From Amyloporia xantha (taxonomy: Eukaryota > Basidiomycota > Agaricomycetes > Polyporales > Adustoporiaceae): 64,000 nt of DNA. Made by a program: the position numbers and the translations under genes. The notes beneath the pieces are model-generated. The model had not been told where the DNA came from. It did not search any database and saw nothing but the letters and a program-made list of their open reading frames with translations. Positions 11,083 through 21,086 of the stretch are shown here, in pieces. The number at the start of each line of letters is the position of its first letter. Positions within the stretch are counted from its first letter, which is position 1. Location of the stretch: assembly GCA_036971615.1 (NCBI GenBank), contig JAYKKR010000023.1, forward strand, positions 1-64,000, given 5' to 3'.

Positions 11083-11559
11083 ACCTTAGTGAATATGTGG
11101 AGATACTGACTGACGGCCAGGTTCTGCCTTCAGGTCTACTTGCAAATCCAAGATGAACGGATCTGTCTGTGGGGCAGACACGATGGGGAAAGTGCAGTCG
11201 ACGTGTGTAGTATCTGTAACCTTGGTTTGAATACGAATGCATTTCGTTGTATAGTGTACGGGCCACTTGGCACGCTGAGCGCTCGTCTCTCAGTGCGTAT
11301 TCATGGCGGCTTTTTACCATGAGCGTTGGATGGGGTCGTGCACGTAAATCCACAAGAACCACGTTGCGAACTGTGGCACTGTTGTCAGGACTGAGGATGT
11401 GGACGCATTGTGAATCGTCTCACACGCACTAATCGTGTTTCAGGAAGAGGAGAGTGTATCATGTATGTGTTAGGGAATCCTCAATTGATATTAACGTGTA
11501 AGAATGATACTAACAAAATATCATGGCCACAACGCACGGTACATTTCGTCGCGCATCAA

Positions 11560-12145
11560 CTAACAAATATTGCCGTAGGTTTCGTAGAACTCTTCCTTTG
11601 GCAGCGCATCCCTATACCACATGGGCTCCTCGCCTATCACATTCACTCAGCCACTCATATTGCGCTTGCGTGGGTCTCCTCCTGTTGAGCAAATAGTCCG
11701 ATGCGGTGACCGATATGACGAAGAGATCTATATATGGGACGTTGGGATCGTCCACCTTCTCTGGTATAGGATATCCATCTGGGATAACGGTCATCCAAAA
11801 CAAGTGGTCATATCCCATTATGGCCTTCAGCTTGAAGTAGCCATTTTTGAATGATCGGAGGCCAAACTGTCGCTTTTGTGCGAAATACCGTTCGGTGAAG
11901 GACGCAAACCACTCCCTATCAAGTTTCCAGCCCAGCACGTAATGCCGTTCGTGCGATTTGAAGTCTTCGGGTAGAGGGGATACTGAGCGGGTCCTGAAGG
12001 CTTGCTGCGATCTGGAGGTAGCAACCGCGGTCTCTTCTCAAGCTGCAGGGAGAACGCTTCCTCGATTATGTATTTCTGTTGGTAGATAGCAGGAACTCAC
12101 AGCCATACTTTCGAAGGATTGTCGCAGCGTCGCGACTTCAGTCAT
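11560..12145 (-). pseudogene. Hypothetical basidiomycete protein with frame breaks
   Basis: Minus strand: starts MTEVATLRQSF at 12145. A GTGAGT donor follows the first exon, and the body runs HYVLGWKLDREWFASFTERY and on through GYDHLFWMTVIPDGYPIPEK to QAQYEWLSE. One extra T near 11640 then shifts the frame; on the other side EEPMWYRDALPKEEFYETYG continues to a stop at 11560. A second frame mismatch lies between exon 1 and the body near 12000. I recognise the style of a common agaricomycete hypothetical family but know no function. The continuous sense on both sides of the break makes the gene model convincing. Confidence 0.5.
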
Positions 12146-12948
12146 GGTGGGTGAGTAGATCTTGTGGTAGTGCAGAAGATTAAGTCGTTGCGGTAAAAGG
12201 CTTATATCCTTCGCGAGCAGACCTTGAATATCCCTTGAGAGTGGTTGCGAGAGTGAGGGACAGTCGTCGTCAGTGACGGGTTGGTGACGGGCCACAAGAG
12301 GCCACAAGAGTTCACCAGCACCACGTGACCGTGACATCCCCTAGAATTTCCAATTTGGTAGTTTCATACACGGTGGTTGCACGGTGGCACAATGTTCGAT
12401 GCCTCTAAGACCGCCGCTGGGCAAATATAGTACTAGTATTATGTGTGTATTGCGAACGTGTACGCTCAGCTCTCTATACAGTACACTGGCTTGGTTGAAA
12501 ACAAAATTTGACACATCCCTTCAAACTCGTAGCTTGATCAAGATCAAACGATCCGCATCTGCAGGCCCAGCTTCCACGGCATAAATACATACTGGCAGTA
12601 CAGATATATCGCACGCAAAAAGAAGCCTGTTGACAAGGAATGTGTGTAAATATAGCACGGTAAGTCGTTGGTAAAAGTGATAACTCTGATTGACAGTGAA
12701 TTCAATATGAACAGGGAACAACGACCGACAGGGTCTTCACTCGCCGAATGTGAGGTTATAATACCGAGCCTTGCGCACGACGGGCTCATGGAATGCACAT
12801 GTGTACACGAGGTTCACCGTGCATTGGATCCGGGACACATTGAACGCGCCAATCAGGTGTGTTGAATTATGAAGCAGTGAAGAAGACTGGCATCGCTCCA
12901 TTCGTCTAGTACAGGCGAAGAGCTTAATCCCCAGAGACAGTGCAGCGT

Positions 12949-13023
12949 CCAATCCATTGTCTCATATTGCCAAATCACCACAGCTCGTCTAAACCACCAG
13001 AGGCATCTGTGCTGTATATAAAG
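12949..13023 (+). promoter_or_regulatory. Promoter of peptide gene E
   Basis: CCAAT at 12949-12953 and TATATAAAG at 13015-13023, 66 bases apart. The TATA box begins 92 bases before the ATG at 13107, the same class as D. Confidence 0.55.
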
Positions 13024-13106
13024 AGCTAAAGAGCAGCGAGTACACCTCACCCTCCTACACCAGCCAACAACTCCTTCAACTTTATTTACCACTTCCTCCT
13101 ACCACC

Positions 13107-13276
13107 ATGTCTGTGAGTATCGTGCGCATTGCTTGTGTCTGCACAGGCTGATGATATGCATATAGGACACCGTGAAGTGCGCAAACACCGAGGCTAACGG
13201 CGGGACCTGCTCCTGGCCCACATGCGGCTGCGCGGAGCCCCGAAGAGCAAGTAATCCTTCGACTAAAGGCATGTGA
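13107..13276 (+). CDS. Four-cysteine peptide, copy E (rewritten C-terminus)
   Basis: ATG TCT at 13107-13112, intron 13113-13165, exon 2 from 13166. The core is identical to the family. The same one-C loss as in copy D shifts the end to RRASNPSTKGM and TGA at 13274-13276, without D's extra cysteine. If the missing base were present, the frame would end AGC AAG TAA, so the ancestral stop differs from D (TGA). Because D and E differ silently elsewhere but share this loss, the change probably predates their duplication. Confidence 0.6.
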
Positions 13277-14639
13277 GCATCAGCAACTATGTGGAGACAA
13301 TAATTAATTTCCAGATTCTGACTTAAGTGTTGCTTTCCGAGCCTTGATGTCTACGAGACGGGCACGATGAGGGAGAACGCAGTCATTGGGTAGCAATAGT
13401 TTAATTCGATATGAATACGAGCGCATTTCATTGTGTCGTGCGATTCGAGCTGTCGACGACGGCCTGCAGGCAATGAGAGCTTGACATATATTCAGACCGA
13501 TATTCCTCAATAAGGTTGGCATCAAGCGCATTGCTCTCTCAAATTCTAATGACCCACGCAGCGTTCCATGACGGACAAAAACATGATACGGATCATTTTT
13601 ATTATATATCGTGCACAGGAGAGCGCAGGTCATAGAAAATCTACCACCGATATCAATGCAAGAACAGTACAAACAAATGATCACGACAATGACACATGGT
13701 ACATTTTGCTGCACGGTCATTGTGGTGAATATATGCTTACATGTACGAGTACTTGCGTAGGGCCAAAGTGTATGTCTACTTCTCCTCTATTTCAATTAGC
13801 AGAAAAATCTGTCAAGCTTGAGCTTGACCGCTCGAGGAGTTGTATATAAAGCATGCGATTCCAGGAGCTCCCAGAATATCTTTTGTTATTTCTTGTCACC
13901 AAGTTCGGCTCCCGTATCTTCCCCAAGAATTGTCTAGATTGGGGGCCCTTTTGCCCGTTTCGTATATATTGACATCTTTCCAACGATCATCCGATACCTA
14001 GGATTGGCAGGGCGTAGCATGAGACAGCACGGATCGTAAAGACTGAACTTAGAAGAGGGAGTCCGCTCATGGACTACAGGCAATTGCAATGTTCATATAC
14101 TTTGGATCACGGACCGTATTTATGTACATGTACAGAGTCGTGATTCACAGACGGTCAAAAACAATGAAAAGCCGGTGAAAGTGATATGGAGAGCATGAAG
14201 AGAGTAGTGGGATAAGGCGGAGCGCATCGCGTACTTGAAACAGGGGATGGCTATATACTATACAGAAGAACTAGTGAGCTCCGAGAATACTCGGACGAGA
14301 AAATGACAAACATATACTGTACAAGCCGACCGATTCAATCTAGAGGACTGCGCGGCTGGCAAGCGGTCGGCACAGGCGCTCATCGTCTCCGCCGCCAGAC
14401 CTGATGCCTGAATCGTTATTCGCTGGCTCGACGAAGATGGACCGTGTCGAGACTCCGGTCGAAAAGAAAGTGTTGGTTGGCTGTCAAAGATGTGGGAGAA
14501 AAAAGAACATCGTGATGGTGAAATGGTCGACACTCGATTAGAGATAATATGTATATGCCGGAGGCACTCCGAGTATATTCAGTAGGGGATCCCGTCTCTG
14601 GAAATATATGTTCACGACTGCGATCGCAGAGGTGTCCAT
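13277..14639. other. Intergenic sequence
   Basis: Besides the tail of the E duplication (to about 13720) no gene, repeat or RNA was recognised. Only short frames without domains are present. Confidence 0.35.
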
Positions 14640-15961
14640 CTACTCATCCAGCGGAGAGGTAATTGTAACCGGTTTGTTGTCAAGGAAAATCTGGCATGGA
14701 TAAAATGTAAACTGTACTTCGGATAGGTCTGATATCAAAATACAAAACGCACTGTAGAATTCATCGCTCATGCGGCACAGGTAGGACGTCATCTGCGGCC
14801 AGAATTCCTTTGCCATATCTTCCGACGAGGACTCCACATGTCGCGCACGTTAAGGGCGACCCTTCCAAGGTTGGAAAAGGCAGGAGAGAAGACAGAACCC
14901 CATCCAGCCGGGTGCAGAAGTCTTGACGAATTCTTACCACGGCCTTTGGGTCGTCTTTCTGTATGAATGTAATTGAGATGTTCTTGATGATGTCAGATGT
15001 GATTTGCGAGAGAGACCCAAACAGCCAGTCGTAATTGGTATTTTCACGGACGTCACGTAGTGTCAGTACTAGATCTATAAGCTTTGGACAAGAAGAAAAG
15101 TTCAGACAGGCTGCAGGAGAAATTAATTCAGGGGTAAACGGTGTTCTGTCCAACAAAGGACATGGACGTACGGCTGTCGGCGATCGGATCATAGTTGGAT
15201 CCCACGTTCAACGACAAACACAGTGTATCCAACGATGCTCCTGCAGTATTCAGCAATGCTTGTAGGGATGCCGAACCACGTGCATGTGCAGGAGACTCGA
15301 TATGTCGGCAGTCAAAAGACAGATCACACAGGTTGTAAACAACACCGGAAGTGAGCAAGAGGTGCTCAATGTCACTGGTCAAGCCCACACTGTCGGATAG
15401 GAGTAACGATGATAGCTCTTGTGGCCACTCTGCAAATGCCGGAGGAGCAGCTCCATAATCCGAAAAGGACAGATGGGAGCATGAAAGCGATCGGAGATTT
15501 CGGAAACAAACAGTGACGCCACATAGCACTGCGATCGATGGGAAAGTGACTTGACTAAGCACGAGTTGTGTGGTGGAGAAGGAAAAGGAGAGCGATGGAA
15601 GTAGATGAGCACTCCCATGTACCCTTCACGCCACACAGCGTTTCTGATATGCAGATTCCACACTCGGGTCCATTGGTCTGCTAGCCTCATGGCAAACACG
15701 GTCAGATGAGGGATTAGCCTACGCTCGCCATCTGTGCCTCCCCATAGCTGCACCGCCTCCGGTCCTTTCCATAGTGTTCCACTATCCTGTGCAGCCTTCA
15801 CGACCTCGTCTTGGCTGTAAGCATATTTCATAGGGTAGGTTATGCCGGCTTCTCGGCTCCCAGGACTTGCAGACCAGCATGCAAGCCAAGAGCACGTTGT
15901 ATTCACCATGTAGGCAATCAATGACGTGGTCCCAGATCTCGGGAGGAAGGATTGGCATCAT
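14640..15961 (-). pseudogene. F-box protein with leucine-rich tail, one apparent frame break
   Basis: Starts MMPILPPEIWDHVIDCL at 15961, the F-box opening common in agaricomycetes, followed by ACMLVCKSWEPRSRHNL. F-box proteins bind Skp1 and recruit substrates to SCF ubiquitin ligases. The frame then shifts by one near 15,815-15,840 (YEI in one frame, QDEVVKAAQD in the next). Sense continues as LWKGPEAVQLWGG, then leucine-rich stretches such as FRNLRSLSCSHLSF and SSLLLSDSVGLTSDIEHLLL, to TAG at 14640-14642. Introns are likely near 15,600, 15,180 and 15,080. The shift lies right after the F-box, so any product from this allele would lose the substrate-binding part unless the base is a sequence error. 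Confidence 0.6.
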
Positions 15962-18399
15962 GACAAATTCGAATTCGACCTCGAACTGCCAACAAACGAG
16001 GATGTACGAGATTCTAAATATTCTAAATGTCATTGATTCAAATTGATTGACCAACATTGAGTGTTTCGGACTTACGATGGACGAAGGGCGATATTCCGTC
16101 TAGCTGTACATGCAGAGTACTGTGCTATAGTCCAAAATGAGGGTACGTAACAACTGTGCAGAGATAGCGATAACGGCAGCGGCCGGGCAAATAGACAAGT
16201 GGTTTTCAGTCCGTCTCATAGAAGTGGAGAAAGGGCGTAGGTGGGATCTTGGACTCGGATGAGAGAGATGCAGAGAGTGGCTGCCTCAAAGGTTTCCTCG
16301 AGCGGACGCGACAGGACGGGGCACGTGCTTCAAGGTAGCGCTCATCGTCAGCGCTTATCTCTTGGAGTCTATGCACATTGCACTCAAGAGTCAAACTGCA
16401 AGCTTCAAGCTTAGCTTCAAGGCTCGCGATAGCTCACGACGTCCGTCGGGTCGGTGTCAAGTCGGAGATCACTGACGACGAACCCTTACAATACATCACT
16501 TGATTATACATCACTCGATAGAAATCACCATATGCAGTGGAAACCAAAAGCACGAACATTCAATATGAAATCGAAGCCCGCCCGACGCGATGAGCTATAA
16601 TTAATTAAGTAGCGGTGCTGTACTCCATCCAGACATCAATAAAGTCAGTTATGTCGGTCAAAATCCCATAGTGTTTGATGACTTCGAGTGCCCAGTAATA
16701 TCAGCTTTGACCGGAACTAGAGAATGACGAGGTTAAAAAGGTGACATTCGTGCTGGCGGATGGACCGTGCCAGCACAAACGTAAAAGAAACAAAGTACTA
16801 TAGATCCCAATGAATTCTAGCATGACCCGGGAGCAAGGCGGAGAGACGACGGCCTAACATCACAACAATGCGAGGTATACGAACCGTGAACGCACCTGAA
16901 TGCATCTGCGAGAACTGTTTTCGGCAGGCGGCATCGACAGCTTTTGTAGAAACGCATGCAGATGCTTCGCACCACTGGCAGAGGGACGGAGAACTTGTAA
17001 ACACTGAGAAATGTCTTGACTTGACGAGATGCTAAACGGATGAGAACTATGTAGTCTTCGTAGATAAAACAGGTACGTCACAGCTGGTGAACGATACGAC
17101 TCATACGAGTCGTGGCGGGAGCAGTCTCAACCACCGAGTCCCGCGGTTGGTGAATCGGAGAGGACGGAGGTGTCGTGGAGTGCATCATCACCGATCACCT
17201 TAGCGAGAGTCGTGAGTGGATGACACGGTAGATGCATTTTACACGGTCCAAAATTGTAACACTGTGCTGAAGCAGCGGTTCAGGAAGCAGAAGTCCTCGA
17301 AGGGCGATGGATGGCAAGTCACGGCTCGAGACGCTGGACCTAGGCCAGATGCTATGTGGCCCCGTGCAATCAGGCACAGATCCTGCTAGTCGTCGTATGA
17401 GGGAGTACGAGAGCCTCCCAGCACCTTTCAGCGCTTGGTGGGCAATGCAGTACTAGTGCGAGGATTCCTCGGTAAATTTACCTGCTTGAAGCCATGGAGA
17501 GAGGGCTGTGTGTACAACCGACACGCCGCAAGATAATCTTGCGCCTCGGAGGGTATGCCTACGGTCACACCGGGACGCTCATTCGACGTCCAATAGTGCC
17601 ATTCGGTCAGCGATTGGGCACGACAGATGCATAGCTTCGCACATAACGCACTAGGAGTTGGTTGATCAGCGGCGGCCCTCCGAACGGAGCTCGTAGAATG
17701 TGCTACGATGTTGACGGGTCGGCGCACCGTCGAAGTACCGCTGGATCTTTCCGTCCACGACAATAGTACTTTGGTGGAGAAAGAACGGGTCGAAATAAAG
17801 TTGGCATAATATTACTGAGCTGTGTCAGACACGATCATGAACTCTGCTCGTAGGCGAATTCTGCCGGTGGTCACGGGAGGGCCTTACAGTGCTTCCAAGT
17901 ATCTTTTGCAGAACCTTATAAAGGGGTACATGGTTTAATTAATATGATATTATTGAGGAACCATTGGTATATGTTGTGCGTACTTTCAATGCACACAGTG
18001 AGGGGTCTTTAATACCAACTTTAGAGCTGTATAATATTTGTATATATGTTCAGAATATACCCTCAAAGCGCCTCAAGTGTGTTTAGTACTCGCCATTTCG
18101 CTATCGAAGCCTGGCTTGTCCATGAGTGAGACAACTGAGAAGAAGCGGAACGTTTCCGATAACCACACGTGAGAATGAGAGAGGCCTCGTATTGCGATAC
18201 CGTTCGCACGTAGAATGCACCGCCAGGCGTCTGCCTTGATGCTGTGGTCCCTGACAGATGAGCTATATATGCACCGGGGCTGCAGGCTGGAACACGCACT
18301 TCATACCATAGGAAATGTACGAGGAGTGGCCCACTTGTGCCTTCCATCACCATCCTGCTTCACCATCATAACGCACCTACAGGGTCAAGGAAGAATCCG
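15962..18399. other. Long intergenic stretch between two divergent F-box genes
   Basis: About 2.4 kb with only short unrelated open frames. It must hold the promoters of both flanking genes. No mobile element ends or repeats were recognised. Confidence 0.4.
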
Positions 18400-20141
18400 A
18401 TGGAGAGCGAATCATACTCTTTAGAGAGTGACATGAAAATCAGCACCGTGGTGACCGCACACGGACATGAGCAGGACACAAGCTTACTGCCCATGGCTAT
18501 TCCATCTGACGGCGATATAATCAATGGCTCAGCAGGAGCACCAGGGTCCAGTAACGAGTCTCCACATCTGAGTCTCGAGCTGCAACAACGACAGCAGGGT
18601 CGGAGAAGCGTGGCAAGAGCGGCAAGGGTGACAAGAGAGGCAAGACAAGTAGGTGGAACTACCCACAGCTATCCGTTCCAGCTCAGCATAATTTGGGATT
18701 TATTCTGCAGTCCACTCCTCGCCTAGCTCGCCGTCTTCCGCCTGAAGTTTGGGACCACGTCGTTTCCTACTTGCAATATGACCTCGACGCGTTGGTGGCC
18801 TGCGAGGAGGCCTACCCTGGACGCGAATGGTACCAGAGATGCTGCAGATACGTGCCGCCAGAATTCAAAAGACATTTCGTTCTGTTTTCGAATCGGAACG
18901 AGGTGGCGCGGTTAGGGAGGATGAAAAGCCGCTGGGGAGGACCGCAGAGAGTGCATATCAGTGGGAAGGCTATTGAGCGTAAGGACGGCAACTGGAGATC
19001 GATTGCACACCTGGGTACATTCGCCGCGATGCTAGGGGAAGGTGGACGGAGACACAGCGTCTCATGATCTGCAATGCAGAGTGGCGAGCGTCGGAGATGC
19101 CACTCGACATCTTCCGTAATCTGGCAACGTTTTCCGGGATCACCTGGCTCAATCTCTACGATATCACACTACCGGTAGTCGCCACCTTTGGCCGGCTCGT
19201 CTGTGCCCTCCCTGCGCTGGAGAAGCTGCAATGCAGGGGACTGCACTTCGAGGCGCATCATTTTATTCACACCACATTTCCGCGATGCAATGCCACGATG
19301 AAACTCTCGCAAGTCACCCTCTATTCCTTGGACAGTAGTTCCATGGATAGTATCACGGGCTTCTTCGTGGCTACGGGCATATCTGCCAAGCTCACCAACA
19401 TAGAACTCGGCTATGACTGGTCTGTCATGGATCTCGTTCCTTTAGATCCTTCATATTTTGCCTCTGGAAACTTGTCACAGTATGTGCAGACTGCCGGCGC
19501 TTCACTCCGGAAGCTCTTTCTGAATCTGGTGCCTGGCGGTAAGCCGTACCGCTGCTTGTTCAGTCCTCAAAGTTATCTCATCCGTATTCCCACAAATTTC
19601 CAGAGTATCCCCTGGATCTTTCACATAATACACAGCTCACATGCTTCAACCTCTTCCTACATATCGATATCGATAGTATGGATTTCGACATTAGCTGCGT
19701 ACCTCAGCTCATCTCGCAGCTCACATCCCACGTTATGGATGAAATCCGTATCACATTCGATGTATACTCTTCGAAGTCCGATGTATACTCTTCGAAGTCC
19801 TACGTATACTCTTCGAAGTCGACTGACCATGAGAAGCTCGTTTCAGTCCTGACAAAGTTGTCCCATGGCTGTTGCTCTCAACTTGACCAGATCTTTGGCT
19901 CTCCGGTATTTGACAAGCTTACCAAGGCTGAGATCAAAGTCCGTCTCTGGCGAAAAGACAGGCAGACTGACAATGAAGCCGAAGCAAAGTGGAATGAACT
20001 GCTGCAATCTCAGATGCCGGCAGTACACAGTCGACGTATCCTCAGGTGTGTTCGCGTTCTGTTGCTGCCGTATCGAATCGACTCATGTTCGATCCAATTT
20101 TGACTCTCATACCATACAGAGCCTATCTCTGGTCTAAATAA
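18400..20141 (+). pseudogene. F-box protein, second copy, one apparent frame break
   Basis: Start MESESYSLESDMKIS at 18400 (an in-frame ATG also at 18337). After an acidic/low-complexity leader and an intron at about 18,650-18,715 comes LARRLPPEVWDHVVSYLQYD, an F-box opening. The frame slips near 19,035 (AAMLGE, then RWTETQRLMICNAEWRA in another frame). The body LNLYDITLPVVATFGRLV and on looks like leucine-rich repeats. After an intron at about 19,541-19,604 the last part carries three copies of VYSSKS(D/Y/T) at 19,759-19,821 and QLDQIFGSPVF. A final intron brings the end to TAA at 20,139-20,141. Same family as the gene at 14.6-16.0 kb and divergent from it. Confidence 0.6.
19759..19821 (+). 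repeat. 21-base tandem repeat, three units, inside the second F-box gene
   Basis: Units at 19759-19779, 19780-19800 and 19801-19821. The first two are identical and the third differs at the first bases and the last base. Each encodes seven residues (VYSSKS plus D, Y or T), so the expansion keeps the frame. Confidence 0.85.
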
Positions 20142-20549
20142 CGCAGTTGATCGCAGTCCGTTTCCACCCTCTTTGCCTTCGCTTCCTCAGACCCGCGATC
20201 TCCTGCTTGCACCCTGCCAACTGAGCGGTTATCAAGCATGCATGCGCTGCGGCATTCAGTCTAAATACAGATCCGCATCGATCTTCAGCGCAGGATCCGC
20301 CACGAAGCCAGGAGCAGGAATTTATCTAAATCTGTCACGGCCTATTGCCTATGGCATAGACTCGGATGATGACGTCTTCCCGGCGAGTACATTCTCATAC
20401 GGCCATTGACGTGATCGGGCCGTATCTTGTTTAATTGTATTGATGCCCTTGGTATACGGTATACCACTATTTGCTTTCATGCCAGTATCACGCAGATCTA
20501 CAAGCTGCTTTGCTAGTTTATACATGATATGTCTGCCGTCTCGAATGGA

Positions 20550-21063
20550 CTACTTTAAGCTTGGAATCAGCACAACGGGACTCTCAGCGCTTGAGTCAAT
20601 CCCCGTTCCCACGAATTCTCTATACAGTAGGGGTCTGAGCTTCCTGCTGGGTTTGTCCTGCGTCATACCAGCCTCTGAACTGATGAACTGGTCAAACTCT
20701 CTGTCATATGGCACAGGGCCTGAAGCGATGCGGTGGATTCCTTCTCAGTGGTGGCGTGCGGCATAAGAGGTCTGGGCACGAGACCATCCCTTTCGTCTAA
20801 CCAGCCCGGTCTTTCCAGGTCTTTGGCGCTTGCTGCGTACATGTCAACTTTGACTTGTGGTGGTGGTAGTTACGCAGTCATATACAGGGCTGCGGCGTAA
20901 TCAACTGTGCGCTACGAATTGCCGTAAACCTCTCGGGTAGAGGGATACCGGCCTGGGCGTTCATCTGAGGTAAATCGCGCAGTTCCTTGTCAATGGGAGG
21001 CCGTATAAGTTCAGGAGATTCCCATCCCTCCTCCTCAGCCTGAGTACGATTCGTTTCCGCCAT
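20550..21063 (-). CDS. Hypothetical protein, divergent from the P450
   Basis: Minus-strand start MAETNRTQAEEEGWESPEL at 21063, only 24 bases from the P450 start on the other strand. A second stretch, YDREFDQFISSEAG followed by LYREFVGTGIDSSAESPVV, ends at TAG 20550-20552. Joining them needs an intron that I could not place with certainty, and an in-frame TGA lies just before the second stretch. The protein-like composition of both parts supports a gene; no family is recognised and it may be broken. Confidence 0.3.
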
Positions 21064-21086
21064 CGATATCCAATCACAAACACGCC

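Larger units (their letters stand above)
10470..11560 (+). repeat. Duplicated unit carrying peptide gene D (partner 12,690-13,720)
   Basis: Aligns with the unit around peptide gene E: CACATGTGTACA near 10580, CGCCAATCAG near 10629, GAAGCAGTGAAGAAGACTGG near 10671, the CCAAT and TATA boxes, the leader and the coding exons. Patchy similarity continues 3' of the gene. The two ATGs are 2.2 kb apart. D and E share a coding change, so they derive from one ancestor after it separated from the other copies. Confidence 0.6.
12690..13720 (+). repeat. Duplicated unit carrying peptide gene E (partner 10,470-11,560)
   Basis: Shares with the D unit CACATGTGTACACGAGGT near 12797, CGCCAATCAG near 12848, GAAGCAGTGAAGAAGACTGG near 12871, the promoter and the gene. 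Downstream similarity (GAATACGAGCGCATTTCATTGT near 13411) also matches the D unit near 11232. Confidence 0.6.
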
